From: Coniella vitis
Taxonomy: Eukaryota > Ascomycota > Sordariomycetes > Diaporthales > Schizoparmaceae
Direction: 5' to 3'
Length of the DNA: 64,000 nucleotides
Assembly: GCA_011317545.1 (NCBI GenBank)
Contig: WUJK01000004.1
Location: 3,480,501-3,544,500 of the forward strand
The position numbers and the translations under genes were made by a program. The notes below the pieces were generated by a model. It had not been told where the DNA came from. It worked only from the letters and a program-made list of their open reading frames with translations, and did no database searches. The stretch's first letter is position 1; every line of letters starts with the position of its first letter. Positions 44,857-57,941 of this stretch are shown in pieces.

Positions 44857-46461
44857 GAAGTGATGTGGTGGTGCGTCTTGTAATACAGGCGTTGTCAGAC
44901 TGTAAATCGGTTGCTGCCGGCTTGTTCATGAGGCAAACAAAATGTCTGGGTAGATCAATAGCGAGCTGATTTCGAAAATTGCACATAATAGCATAAGAAG
45001 TACTATGTATAGCGAGTGTTTGCTGTGGAGATCAGCTCTTCTTGCCTGCCATATCCAGAGTGTTGCAAACACTTGGAGGGTGAACCAGACCCGATGTTAT
45101 TTACGGTTGTAGTTTTAGTCAAGACGCTGTAGCGTGGTTCCTTTACCGGGTGACTACTGTACTTCTAGACCTTGCTCGTATTTCTGTGTGAAATGTACGA
45201 AAAGGAGTGCAGTGATCTGTGTTGTTGGATCTTGCTTTGTGACTGGAAATCTGGGTTGGCTTCTTGGCAGTCTGGCCAACAGGGGAAAGTTGAATTAGGC
45301 CCGTTTCGTACGGTACTTCCCAATTGGGAAATGTGCCGGGGTTGTGATTGGTTCATTTATTGGGTAGTAGTGGTAAATCAAAGCCTTGGCTGCTGATTGG
45401 GGAATCCTTCTTGTTTTTTCTTTTCTTTTGTTTTTAATAAGGAAATGACCTGCCTCTTTTTCCAAGATTGGCCTTTTGTCAGTATGATCTATTTGACAGA
45501 TAGCCAAGCCTCTTTTATCAGTTTGTATATATATGAGACGGGCAGCGAAGCGAGCAGAAAGGGACTCGGAAGTCATGGATTCTTGGATTCGCCAGCCGTT
45601 CGTTATCCTTTGCGGCTGATTTCTTGCTCGAGTGTGCGAATTCCAAATCCGACACCGCACAATATTGCATGGCGCTGCACCTCCTCTCCCAGCCTTACTA
45701 TGTATTGCTTCCTTGCGCCACTTGGGTCGCCTCGGTGAGGCCTTTCCCAGAGCTGCACCTCAAGAATGTAACCCAGCTACATATTGGTGCCTATTTTCCA
45801 TCACAGACATTGTGTTCTAGCCCAATCAGCTTTGGGCCATTCCCCCCCTTGCCACCCTCCGGCCCTCTCTCTACTGCGTCAATGGCAAGCCACAGTATGC
45901 ACCGTAAGCGTTGCGTGACAAGCTGTTGTGAGGATTGTGTGTGCATGTGCATACGAGATGGTGGGGGCATGTTGTACTATGTATACTTCGACATCCTGTA
46001 AAGAGCCAATGAGAGGGTGTGATTTCCGTATAGTAAGTAGTACTTACTGGGCAGGGCGGCCAGCCTCGCAACAGCGGCGCTCGCAAAGATGCTCTGCGGG
46101 CGTAGAATTATGCATATTTATATTTGTCTTCAGCGGCAGTCGTGCACTGCTGGTAGAACCTACTTCAAGGCGCACCATCTTCTTTCCCATATCATTAACT
46201 GACCCTGATCCTCGCTCTTTCCACAGCTTGCTGCTTGCACGTAGTCAATCAACAGCCTTGGAACGTCTGGGCTTCGTTCTGGTTGCCTCTTGTCAAAACA
46301 AAGACCAACACGCCTCCCAACATTACAATTCGACCCACCATATCATCTATCCTCCCCGGCTCCCATACTCCACGCCTTGTCACTCTTTCAGATTCGGTCT
46401 CGAGCTGTGAAGTCAAGTCAGGTTTCTTCGCTACCGCGGCCAAACCGCACCTGAAGCAAAG
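44857..46461. other. intergenic upstream of the Clr5-ankyrin gene
   Basis: No gene seen. It contains the TACTATGTA 9-mer at 45001, 45696 and 45975 and a GTA/TAC-rich patch at about 46028-46050. Confidence 0.6.
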
Positions 46462-49400
46462 ATGGCCTCCGCGCAACCCAGCGGGAGTGGAGCCATGTCA
46501 CGGCTTACTGCCGACAAATGGGAGAAGTGGAAGGAACTGATTCGACAAAAATACTTGGTTGAGAAGAGAGAATCAGCGGAAATTGTCAAGATACTCTGTG
46601 GCCAGGGGTTCTATGTCGAGTAAGTTCCAACTTCGGGTTCATCTCAGCTCCCTGAGAATCGGATAATCCAACCTAACCATTTTCTGACCAGAAAATCACA
46701 ACTCGACCGCCAACTGACATCGTGGGGCTTCCGCAAGTCTCTATCAAGACCAGGATGGATATCCGTTGATGAAACCATCCAAGAGCGCCGCAATGCCGGC
46801 AAGCAGTCACTTGTCATCCTCTCTGGAAAGCGACTGCCTTCGAAGACGGTAGAAACCCAGACCAAACGTTACCGACCGCTGTGCAAGTACCCAGGTAAGC
46901 CCTTGTACTTCTTTGTGGGGAAGGAAGTGGTTGCTAACAATGCATTAGCCCCAAAGCCGATACCCTCAGACGAAGAACGAGATGTTCAAGTCTGTACGCC
47001 GCGTACGCTGCGTTCTCGAAGTCCGGAACAAGGAGACTTTGAGCATCGGTGGCCAGACACTCTTCCGTGGATCCAATTCAGTCGATCAGCCATCGAAATA
47101 CTACTGGCTAGCATACAACTCATTCCCAACAGAGAGAAGTTACGGATTGCGGCCGACGTGGAAGAGGAGAATGAGACCCAAATCACAATCCGCGACTTCG
47201 CAAAGAAAAGCGATGGCTTAACGAAACGCCAAAAATCCATCACGTCCCATTATATCATGCGGCAGATCATCAACCGCACCATGACTACCATGGTTGGGTC
47301 CGAGGAACTGGCCAGCAAGCTTGTTGTCTCGCGTAGCATCGACTGCTTAGCGGCGCGCTTCGATCGCTTAATGCCAGAGTCTTATCCAGGGGAGAATCTC
47401 GATCGAGCCTTCGTACTCGCTAAAGGCAGATATGCGGACCAGCAGGCACAACTGCTCAAGATGCTGGTCTATCTGGTGTCAAACAACTTAATTATGCAAG
47501 ACGATACATTTAATCCACGGTCCCCGTCAAGGTATTTCGAAGACAAGGCAGCGTTCATTGGACTCTTTCGGCTGAGCGGTCTTGCCAGTGCGCGCATGTT
47601 GAGTGAGCTGGTCAGGATATCAAAACAAAGCCCCACTTTGGTCGCAGTTATTGAGGCTTTGTTCAAGGCGGCGGTGCGAGTAGAAGCCGCAGATATTGTG
47701 TCCAGACTTCTGACCACAGACACTCCGTCTCAGCTTTCTTTGAATGCAACGGTCGCTGTTTGGAGCATCTGGTCTTGGAGGCATACTTCTGTCTCCTACA
47801 CATCACTTAATTACGCCCTCACGATAGGCGCAATCGATCTAGCCAAGGCTCTGATTGCTGGCGGTGCGAATGTCAATAACAAGCATGATGGTTGGGCGCC
47901 TTTGCAGTTTGCAGCATTTCAAGAGAATCATGGACGTGCGCGGCAACTTGTAAGCTTACTTATTAACCATGGTGCAATGCTGCCTACAACGCACGGCAGA
48001 GTGCCATCTCCCATGCAGCTGGCTCTGCTGAGGGGCAACTTTGAATTGGTCGAGTCATTCCTGGTGCGAGGGCAAGATGCCGTATCAGCATGGCACAGCA
48101 ATCAAGCTTGGTGTGCGATCGTTGATTGCAGAGAGGTGGACTACCTTCTGTCCAAGATGAAAACTGTCGACAGCTTTGCTTTTGCGGCTCTTGCGAATGG
48201 CCTAGTCCACATCTCAGGCAAGAATGGGAACGACAGAGACGAAATGGCAACCCTAGAAACTCACATTATAGGCCTGATGGAATTGCTCATTGCACACAGC
48301 AAGGACGGGAGCAACAGCCTTCGGCAGGCTGGCGCCGATGCTATGATTGTGGCAGCAGCACGAGGCCATGTTCAGGTGCTTGAGTTCTTGCGCTATCATC
48401 AGCCAGATCTGACTGCGACCACAACCAATGGGATGGTCTCACCTCTGTCCACCGCAATAATTCGCAATCAAATAGAGGCTTGTCGGTTTTTGTTGTCTTG
48501 GGAAGCGTCAACCACGGTGGACGAATGCTTGAAAGATAGTTGGGTGAAAGGCATGCTGAGTCCATGGCATTTTGCGGCTCTCCATGATTCTGTGGAATTG
48601 GGAGAACTTCTCCTACGGCAAGGAGTCGATTTGAATCCAGTCTGCGTTGTGGAGAGTGAATCTCAGTGGCATGAGGTGTTTAATTACTATCCATATTGCG
48701 AGAGCGAAGCCATCCGCCCCCGATCTGACCGACCAGTCGTCAACAGCCCTCTTCTCAGCGCCATCCTATTGCGCCACGAGAAAATAGCTACATTACTCAT
48801 CGATGCAGGTGCATCTATTACAACTGAACATCTTAGTGAGGCAACAAGACTTGGCCAGGGGAAATTGGTGGCACAGATGCTTGGCAAGATAAAGGGATCA
48901 GGCACTTACAGCGAACAGCAGGCTGCTGTCATAGATATCGCGGTGCAGCACGGGCGATACCACATTGCACAGCAGATGGTACAAGAAGGAGCCAGCACAA
49001 ATAACCTACCGCTTGCTGCGATATTTGGGTTTTCCACCGTGGCCATGATCCAACGATGCCTCCCGACAGCAGGCGGAGACTCGAGACTTTATGAGAGATA
49101 CGATGGAAGAAGCTATTTAGAGGTTGCAATCCTCGATGCCAGTGCTGAGATAGTAAGCTTTGCGCTTTCACTTGATGCGGCGTATTACGACTCTGGTGCC
49201 TTGTGCGCGGCTGTCTCTCGCGAAGCTGGGTCCGTATCAAGGACGGGTGCATATAGCGATGCGCCTCTTGTACGAGAGTTGATCAAGAGGCGCGACGTCC
49301 TCGCTATGACGGACAGCCGAATAGATGCATGTCTGGAAAGCACAGCCATAGCTATCGCCGTGTCTTGTGCTAGATTTGATCTCATCGACCTCTTGGTTTC

Positions 49401-51087
49401 TGGCAACGGCGCCCAGGCTGGCACTCATCCTGCAGTCCTTCCCGAGGGAGAGCTCTGGCACTTCGCCAGGAACCAACCGCCCTTTGAATTAGACGTTCCA
49501 AAAAGCGACGGTCAATGGTTCAATCAAGTTCAGGGACCAAAGATTAGGCTGGCTCGCCGTCAAAGATGGCGAGGATGGCATAGTGGCTCTGTTGACGGAC
49601 GTTCCCCGATATTCTTTGCCATCAAACAACGCGAGACACAGCACAGGCAGGCACTGTCGAAGCAGCTCTTGGACCGTGGGTTTTTCGTCGACGCATACTC
49701 TCTTGTGGCTGCGATCGAGCACGAGTTTCCTGACAACCTGATCGACACTATGATGGCGAGGTGTGACATTCAACAAGCAGTTTTAGAATGCGATTGGTTG
49801 GTGGAAGTGGCAAGGACAGGCAACTTACGGGTCCTGAAAAGACTGGTGGAGCGGGGTGTGGGTGTAACTCGGCCCAGTCCAGTTGCAGACAGAAGCTGCT
49901 TGACACTGGCAGCTCAACGAGGCGATCTCGAAGTCGTCCAGTTCCTCCTTGCAAGTGGCGCCAACACCGAACAGGATGTATACTCACATAAGTTCTGGGG
50001 CACAGCACTCCAAGCAGCCGCTGAGAGGGGTCACGTTGGCGTTGTGCGGTGCCTCCTTGATCACGGCGCCGACATTGATGCGCCGCGGAATCCATACTAC
50101 ATTGCGTTTGGACAGACCGCACTGGAGACAGCAGCCGAGAATGGCCGATTAGACACTGTGGCTTTTCTGTTGAGTCGCGGTGTTTCTATTACTGGTACGG
50201 GTCGAGTCCAGTATCTTGGGGCAATTATGCTAGCCACGAAGCGAGGACACGCTGCCATTGCCCAGATGTTGCAAAACGCCGGACCGCGACTGCCTGAAGA
50301 CGAAGAACACCGGAAGGAGCTACACGAACACCCTTGGCTTTATAAGGAATCTCACGACTACTTTGTCCACCCTGCAGAATATGACAATAATGCCGCCTTG
50401 ATCGAGACCATTTGCCGCATTATCGAATTATATGAGGTTTGCTCACACTGCACATGGTGGAAAGGCAACGAGGCTACTTGCGCAAAGTTGGACGCCGCTC
50501 TAGCGACAGCCAGGGCTATGATGGGGGACAAGTGGAATCCTTCCATGTGTAAGTTATGCGAACGATATCGACATTGTCAAGTCTGGGCTAGTGAGCAGGC
50601 TCATGTCTCTGATGATGATGATGAACAAAGCTTGGACGGACAGGGTGTTAGAACTGGGGACGATTGGGATAGCCCAGAATCTCACGTTGACAGTTTTGAA
50701 GACGATGGAGATAGCTCCGCAGACGGGGCAAGCGAGTCTATGTTGGCTCCGGCTGGCCCTGGCGTGGACATTGAGATGCACAATGACATTGTACCGACAC
50801 CATCCGATATATTCGGTTGGAATGGCTACCAGGGAGATGAAGTCATGACAATGACAGAATGTGAGGAAGCTCAGGGCGGTTGGTTTCCAAGCTGGTCTTT
50901 GGGAGGGGCCATAACGCAACCAGATGGGTTGGCTAATGGCGACACTGACGACATCATGATAATGGCAGAGGTCGAAGACGTGCCCGAGCAAGAGCAGGAC
51001 GAGGAAGCCGATAGACGCCAACGAATACTTGCTGATATGAGAGGCGAAAAGGAATGGGAAGGCGAGCCAATGGAATGGGAATGGTGA
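46462..51087 (+). CDS. Clr5-domain ankyrin-repeat protein
   Basis: Three exons: 46462-46619, 46692-46894 and 46949-51087 (1499 residues). Introns: GTAAGT...CAG (72 nt) and GTAAGC...TAG (54 nt, GCTAAC branch). Residues 13-67 form a Clr5 domain: a Trp-led helix (KWEKWKELIRQKYLVEK), AEIVKIL, and SQLDRQLTSWGFRK built across intron 1. The long body is helical and carries scattered ankyrin units around 400-460 (LAKALIAGGANVNNK), around 560-650, and a clear tandem block near 1100-1235 (LTLAAQRGDLEVVQFLLASG, GHVGVVRCLLDHGADIDAP). Residues about 1284-1331 hold a Cys cluster (CSHC, CKLC and further Cys) that might bind metal. The last ~160 residues are acidic. Clr5 in fission yeast is a nuclear gene repressor. 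For this protein a regulatory or protein-binding role is inferred only. Confidence 0.88.
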
Positions 51088-54000
51088 GTCTTAAGTCCTG
51101 GGATGTGGATAGGAAAACTCAGCCTTCGATATAGACTGTTGATGGCGAGCCATGATTGAATCAATTCAGTGTTTGATATGATTGCTTCGAAACCCACCAT
51201 GGTATCCTTTTTTGTACACTTGTGATTTGATATGAAAGTATACCCGACTTCATTTAGACCCGGTCGGTTGGTGGCGAGTTGCTACACCTGCTTATAAACA
51301 GTCCTTTCTGTGTACCGATGGCGAATCAAAGCCAATGAGCCTGAGTTGAACTTGTACATACATTCCAAGCTGGAGAGAGATATATATTCATGTATCCATC
51401 TAGATTAGGTGTACCTGACGTGCCTAGACCTCTCGATTCAACAATCTACGGGGCTCGATCTAGCCCTGCGCGTTGCATATCCCCGCAAAGATCCCCATGG
51501 CTAAGACTGTATGTACCTGCTTGACAGATACATATAGTATCCATGCATGATACGGTAGAAAGAGGACAGAAAAAGCGAGAAATCACCGAATCTGCTCTGG
51601 AGGGTCTGCTGAGGTAGTGGAGTGGGTAGATAAACGCCGTTGTCATCGGTACTTCTCTTTTTGTTATTGCATTTTGTATCATGCAATATTGATCTGGGGG
51701 GGAGGGAGGGAGGGAGGTATTGTGTTTCTTTTGAAATTTGGGGTTAATGTAATTGCTAGAACGTGCTTGGATGGGTTTTGTGCACAATGGGATGATCTGT
51801 TTGAAGAAGGGTCGAGAAGAATACCGCTGGGACCAGGTGCGTGTCCGTTGAGCTGGACGATGGGATCCAATAACCAGAGACAAGTGAACGGAGATTTACT
51901 GAATGAGCTATTATGTTTTGAATACTTCAACTTGGGGTTGTAAGAGAACGAACAACGTACTTGGTGAAAGACTGCGATGGAATCATGGTATACTGAGAAG
52001 CCGGCCTTGATATATCTAGTGAGAGAAGTTGTGGTAGCATTTCTACTCTTTGACTCTTGTTTTACAGACTTATTTTATTGGTTGTTTGTGTACTTTTCTC
52101 CTTGATTATCAATATCTCTGTGCAGTTGTGTCAATCCGAGCATGCCGCAGACGAAGTAAGTACTACTACGAGGGTTCTTTCTGAGTATATTATGGATATA
52201 TGAGCACTCACGATGAAGTCTTACAATAGCAGATTCCTAAAATCACAACATCGAGGCAGAAAACGTGTTGTAAAAGCGACAGAGACGAGGCGCAGGTCCG
52301 GCGACCTCCGCCTTTCGCAATATTTCAGAGCAGTTTTCTGGTGTGGCTGAGGGGAGCAACGTACTAGAATCCAAACGGGTTGTCAGACAACGAATTCTTG
52401 TCCCCCTCAATGATCCGACGAGCCTCTGAACTGTATAGCGGAACTCATAGTACTTTTACGTTTGGCAGTCATATACAGGGGACGGTTGTTGCTGTGTACG
52501 TAAATCTTGTGTCATAGTGTGGGACGGCGGTCAGAGTAAGTTCAAGGCACAACGCCACGAAGCCGGTTTGTTAGACCTTGTCTTTTCTCTTGAGCTTGTG
52601 TCGGAGGCAGACAGACGGTGAAGACGCTCTGGTGGTGTTTGCGATATCTGCATATGGGGTCTTGTTGGGAGTCTCTGGAATGGTGGGCTCGAGTACAAAC
52701 CCTCTCTGCCAAAAATGCAAAATCGCATACAGATATGAAGTATACCGATACCGAGACATCAGAGCTTCGAATACGAATGCAAGGAGATGCCCGATATGAT
52801 CCCTTGTGAATGAATATTATTATTAACCCCCCAAACCATGCATAAATGCTACGAACCATTAGCAATAAAACTCGCCGACGAAATACCGAGATGCCGAAAC
52901 ACGTCCGCCGCTATTCTCAAAAAATTGACTTGTACAGCGGGTCAGCCCACAAGCCCAGACAGCTCGGAAAGTCTAAGGGAAAGACTGGGAACAGCTGCTT
53001 TTTCATGTACTATGTATGTACAATCGTAATTTTTGTGAGATGCCGAATACCTGTTGTTGCTGTTGTTGAGATTCGTTTGCGAGGGAATCGGTATGACGAG
53101 ACAATATCTTTCATATATATCTTGGTCCTGCGTCATCGCAGCTCGTCAGTTTTTCTTTTCCAAAGAAAGTCGGCTGTTTCTGACAAGGCACAACTAATCC
53201 AAGAAAAGAAAGCCAAGACGATCTGCCGGGCCCTAGGCTGTTATAAGCCTGGCCTCGCAATTGTTCTGGGCCACGCACGCGAATCCTGTCCCGATTCTTT
53301 TTTTGCTCCACGCAAGGTACTGAGCTGGTCCTGCCCGCCGTCAGCCTATAACAACCTAATCATGAAATCCTGTCGTATCCTCCGAGCTATGCCATGTCAA
53401 GCGATGCCCGTTCCGAGGCGGCGCGCTTGCTTGAACGACTCCACGGCCCCCCTCCCCGAGTATGCGCTGATATGAACAGGATGGAAGCGAGGCGGTCCGG
53501 CTGCCACTTTTTAGGGTTCATCGGTTACTGACTGGGTGACTGACTGAGTGACTGACCGAGTGAGTGACTGACTGACTGGCAAGACTCGAAAATCAGGCTT
53601 GCTGTTTACTCCGGCCATATACATGGATTTATAAAGTCACACACAGCAGCGAGTGCCGCCTTATCACCCCATCCACACGCCGCCGCGGTGGATTCTTTCA
53701 AAAGTGACTGTTCACTGCAGCGGCACCCGATGCCAAGCAAGGACGCCCCGCGGGACAACCAAAAAAAAAGAGACAGACAAAACGTGGTTTCACGGACGAT
53801 GGATCCGACGCGGAAGCAAGAGTGGATCCGCCGAAGCGCGGAATGGCATGAGAGTTGGGAAAGACCCTGGCGAGACGATGGGATTCCTTTTTTGCTGCTA
53901 GGTTTCTTTTGCCATCTGGGGGGTTCGTCGTTTGCGTTGGGCTGTGGCCGGGAACCGTGGCGGTTGGGGTTTTTCTTTCTTGAATTCGGCGTATAAAGAG

Positions 54001-54192
54001 AAATGGGGAGCCGCTTTTGATAACGCGCCGCCGCTACTATTCCTGTTGGTGGATGACTGGCGGGTTTTCTTTTCATATTCTAATCGGTTGATTGACGTTC
54101 TTGTTTGCGACTTGACGGATTGGGGTGCTTTACGACGACGAACACAAATTGAGAGGACACGCTTCTTTGGGCAGTCCACGAGGCAACGAAGA
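51088..54192. other. 3.1-kb intergenic region
   Basis: No supportable gene. A (GGGA)n run lies at about 51697-51717, one TACTATGTA at 53008, and a degenerate GACT/GAGT tetranucleotide tandem at 53524-53578. The last few hundred bases upstream of the transporter ATG are an open frame without domains and probably leader sequence. Confidence 0.55.
53524..53578. repeat. degenerate (GACT)n minisatellite
   Basis: About 13 tandem GACT/GAGT/GGGT-type tetranucleotides. Confidence 0.85.
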
Positions 54193-55658
54193 ATGAAGGA
54201 AGAGCAACCTGACAACAAGCAGGAGGCGAGCGGAGTCCTGTCCTCGGACTCGTCGGTGATACTGCTGTTGAAGGACGAACCGCCCAATGGTGGGCTGAGG
54301 GCATGGCTCCAGGTTCTCGGTGCTTTCTTCATGTATTTTAACACGTGGGGTAAATTCAAGATCCATATACCAAACAACCATCTTGGGCGAGTTGAGCATG
54401 GCATGCTGACGGGTTTGGTGTGTTTTTTTGCCATGTCCAGGTATTGTGTCGAGTTATGGCACCTACCAGGCCTACTATGAGTCCTCGATCCTCAGCACAA
54501 GCGGCTCGTTCCAGGTCTCGTCGATTGGCGCCGTCCAGAGTTTCTTCATGGTGTTTCTGGGCTTCGTGGCCGGCCCGACCTTTGACATGGGCTACTTCCA
54601 GCCTCTGATCCGCGGCGGGTCGCTTCTGGTGCTGCTGGGGACCGTCACGCAGGGCTTCTCGACCGAGTACTGGCAGCTGCTGCTCTCGCAGGGCGTCTGT
54701 GTCGGCGTGGGGATGGGCTGTCTTGCCGTGCCCAGCCTGGCCGTGCCGTCTGCGTGGTTCACGACCAGAATGTCCCTGGCAAACGGAATCATTGTGTCTG
54801 CGAGTGGGTTTGGAGGGTGCGTTGAGTTCGAAGCCTCCTGTTGAATGGGACACGCGAAGCAACAACATGGAAGCTGACCACAGTGCCTATAGTGTCGTGT
54901 ACCCCATCATGATCAAATGCTTGATACCGCTCGTCGACTTCAGATATACAAGCCTCCTCGTCGCTCTGGTCATCTTCGTCACGCTCGGCCTCTCCAACCT
55001 CGTCATGCGCCAGCCCGAAGCAGGCCCCCGCGCCAAACGCGGCTTCTTCGACAAGACCGCCCTGACAGACACGCCCTACCTCCTCTTTGTCCTCGGCTGC
55101 GTGCTCACCTTCCTCGGCCTGTACACGACCTTCTTCTACGTCGCGACGTTCGCCGTCGACAAGCACATCCTGGACGCCTCGACCGCAACGTACCTCGTCG
55201 TCGTGCTCAACGCGTGCTCCATCCTGGGCCGCGTGCTGCCCAACATCCCGCACATGACGCGCGCGCTCGGCCCGCTCAACATGATGCTCCTCGCGGTATC
55301 CTCCATGGCGCTGCTGGTGCTGTGCCTCAACACGGCGCCGGCGCAGCTGGGCGTGGCCGGCCTGCTGGTGCTCGTCGCGCTGTACGGCTTCTTCACGGGC
55401 GCCTTCTTCTCGCTGCAGCCGACCATCTTTTGGGCGCTGACGGGCGACGTGCAGCGCCATGGGACGCGCATGGGCATGGCGTCGACGTGTATGAGTTTTG
55501 GGCTGTTGCTCGGGGCGCCGTCGTCGGGGGCGCTGATGAGGGCGTATGGGTTCCATGCGAGTTGGGCGTGGAGCGGGGCTTGTCTGGCGGGGGGCGCGCT
55601 GGCGATGCTGGGGAGTCGCGGGTTGAAGGGCGGGTGGCGGATGTGGAAGAGTGTTTGA
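54193..55658 (+). CDS. MFS transporter, monocarboxylate-porter-like
   Basis: Three exons: 54193-54349, 54441-54816 and 54893-55658 (432 residues). Introns: GTAAAT...CAG (91 nt, CTGAC branch) and GTGCGT...TAG (76 nt, CTGACC branch). Both junctions restore family motifs: TWGIVSSYGTYQAYYES and SGFGGVVYPIM. The N-terminal ~33 residues are cytosolic and charged. PPNGGLRAWLQVLGAFFMYF starts TM1, as in fungal monocarboxylate-porter homologues. About 12 membrane segments follow, with a central loop (RQPEAGPRAKRGFFDKTALTD) separating the two halves and a GTRMGMASTCMSFGLLLGAP segment near TM11. Substrates of fungal members are varied or unknown (monocarboxylates, riboflavin, metabolites). No biosynthetic cluster is adjacent. 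Confidence 0.9.
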
Positions 55659-56711
55659 GGAGGAGGAGGAGTGATATTATCTCGACTCGACTCGACTCGA
55701 CTCTTGCTGGATGAGAGTGAGAAAGGAGAAATAACAAAGAGGGAGAGGAATGATTAACTGACTGGTAATGCTTAGTGGTAATGAGTTAATGATACCAATG
55801 TGCTCTTGTGGAATGTTTGTGGTTCTTGATGACTGGTGATATTGTCCACATCCTTCTCTGATAGCTTTCCATGACCTTGACGACTTCGCACCTGAGCAGT
55901 GATTGTGTTGAGGAGCTTGATGGAGTGCTGGTGTTGCTGATGGACCTTTGGCTTCCACCTCATTTCGTGTCCAAGGGTTCGAGTGTTCGATGCCCCATTC
56001 CAGGCTTCCCATCTCTTCGACATTCATGTCCTGAGGACTTGGTGGTTTCCACAAGTTGTCGGCTGGCCACATCGGGGGCAAGGCATGTGGCCCAAGCTGG
56101 CTGCCTAGGAGACAATGACCTCTCCTTTCACTTCACTCCAGGCACACACTCCCAGTACCTTGCTGTGACCTCATCCTCCTTGATCACCTCTCTGCAAGGG
56201 TGGCCCAAGCTTTGGCAGAGGACTCTTCCCAGCACTGCTTGCCTCGACGTCAAAACCTGTTATTGCCACCGTCGCTGCCTGGTGGCTTTCTTTCACCCTT
56301 CCCTTCTTTTTCTTTCCTCTCTCTCCTACCCGCCAAGGACCCAAAACACACATTGCCCCGTCGATTCGCAACATCTTGCTCCAGGTTAGCCAGCAGTCCA
56401 CTGAACCAAGTTGACTCGATAGGAGCGCGTTGCCAGCCTGGTGAGGTGAGTGCTCGTCCACTTCGAAGAGGAGGTATGCTGAGGTTGATTTGCCACCGCC
56501 ATCGTTTGCTGTTGTGTTGGAAGTGTTGACGGACGCGTCTTGCCATCCCACGATACCGACCAACTCTTGTCACGGACACGTTCATCCCCCGTCCTCAACA
56601 GTCCCTCAACCCCTGCCCTCCAACCCACGCATTCTCACATTGACTTGGAGAAACTCTCACTGACTCATCGACTCCCATGCTCGCACACCAGAACAACAAG
56701 CAGCGGCCGCA
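55659..56711. other. intergenic between transporter and split ORF
   Basis: No gene seen. A (CTCGA)n run lies at 55680-55702, just after the transporter stop. Confidence 0.6.
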
Positions 56712-57899
56712 ATGGTCGACCCCTTCTCCGCCGTGGTGGGCGCCATGGTGCAGGGCCTCGTCGCCATCGCGACAACCGTCCTGCCCACCCGCCACATCAG
56801 CCGCGGCCGCAGATCCGAGGCGGCCCAGGACACCGCCGAAGCAGCCCTCCTCACCAGCGTCTTCAAGGACTTGTCCCTGCTCTCGGACCAGGATCTGGAG
56901 GAGGTGTGCGGAGGGCGTGGCACCAATCCGCGTTACCTTTTCCCCTTGCTCACAACAGGAAGAGAAGGAGAAGAAGGAGAGTGCGGATTTCCCTGCCCGT
57001 GTTGCAGACCTTACAGCGGTCGCACCCGTTATAGCAACGGCGCCAACGAGCCTCGTGATCATTCTGTCCAGCGTTCATCCAGTCCACACAACGCTTCAAG
57101 CCCACCTCGTCCTCACAGTCGTCAGAGCCGAAGCAGAAGCAGGAGCGGAAGCAGGAGCGGAAGCAGAGGCCTCGACTCCAATCCTCACGAGGACCTGGCC
57201 CCCGTGGACATTGCGCAGGTGCTCTCCCAAATCAGATACTCCGTGCAGAAGACCGACTCCCTCAACCGTGCGCTCAGCCACATCCTCGCACGCTACACGG
57301 GCGGCAGCCGCGGCATCCACCAAGGCCGCGTCAAGGTCCGCTTGCACACCCGCGCCGAGGAAGCTGAGCGGGATGCCGTCTTCCATGGAGACAAGGGCTT
57401 CACGGCTTACCAACACTTCTTTCGGGAGCTCCTGGTCTGGGATCCCGCGTCGCAGGCGCCTGACGATTGGTTCTGGGAGGCTCCCGCTGCTGCTGCTGCT
57501 GTTGGTGGTCACGGCGTCGCAGCCGAGGAGGACGAGGACGAGGATACCGAGTTTGCTGCTCCTGTTTTTGCGGCTACTGCTCCTTTTATCAAACATCTGA
57601 TGGATTCGGGCTTTGACGTCACTGTGTCGTGTCTCATCACTGTGTTTGGTGCGCATTTGCAGATACAGCAGGCCATATGGCAAGGCCGCCCCGAGCTGCG
57701 CGACGTGGCGATGGGCGACGCTGCGGACGCGGAAATGGCTTGGGAAACCGCGTGTCGCCGGCAAGCACACGAGTATGACACCTGGCGGCAGCAACGGCTG
57801 AACGACGCCACGCTTGATATGTGGGATGAGATCTACTGGAATCTTTGGGATCGGCAACGTCTTGCTTGCGACGAGGACGGCGAACAAATCTCGGAATAG
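56712..57899 (+). CDS. unknown protein, N-terminal part of an ORF interrupted by TAG
   Basis: The ATG at 56712 begins MVDPFSAVVGAMVQG. The frame runs 395 codons to TAG at 57897-57899, and the same frame stays open for another 667 codons (next entry). Features visible: an Ala/Val-rich N-terminal helix, a small Cys group (CGFPCPCCRP, about residue 92-101), an Arg/Ser repeat segment (SRQSRSRSRSGSRSGSRG, about 137-155), an acidic patch (EEDEDEDTEF), and a Trp-rich end (MWDEIYWNLWDR). No domain is recognised. Codon composition is similar before and after the stop. It is either a short protein in its own right, or the first half of a ~1060-residue protein truncated by a nonsense change. No intron that would remove the stop and keep frame was found. 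Confidence 0.6.
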   Translation: MVDPFSAVVGAMVQGLVAIATTVLPTRHISRGRRSEAAQDTAEAALLTSVFKDLSLLSDQDLEEVCGGRGTNPRYLFPLLTTGREGEEGECGFPCPCCRPYSGRTRYSNGANEPRDHSVQRSSSPHNASSPPRPHSRQSRSRSRSGSRSGSRGLDSNPHEDLAPVDIAQVLSQIRYSVQKTDSLNRALSHILARYTGGSRGIHQGRVKVRLHTRAEEAERDAVFHGDKGFTAYQHFFRELLVWDPASQAPDDWFWEAPAAAAAVGGHGVAAEEDEDEDTEFAAPVFAATAPFIKHLMDSGFDVTVSCLITVFGAHLQIQQAIWQGRPELRDVAMGDAADAEMAWETACRRQAHEYDTWRQQRLNDATLDMWDEIYWNLWDRQRLACDEDGEQISE

Positions 57900-57941
57900 A
57901 ACACCGAATTTGTGACTGTTTTCTTTGCTGTGCGGAGGGCC

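Noticed and set aside
54789..55556. 255-codon minus-strand frame opposite the MFS gene
   Set aside because: Arg/Gln/His-rich shadow without hydrophobic pattern. The transporter on the plus strand explains the region.
57773..57899. Intron that would remove the TAG of the split ORF
   Set aside because: The best donor/acceptor pair (GTATGA...TAG) is 127 nt, shifts the frame and runs into a stop immediately.
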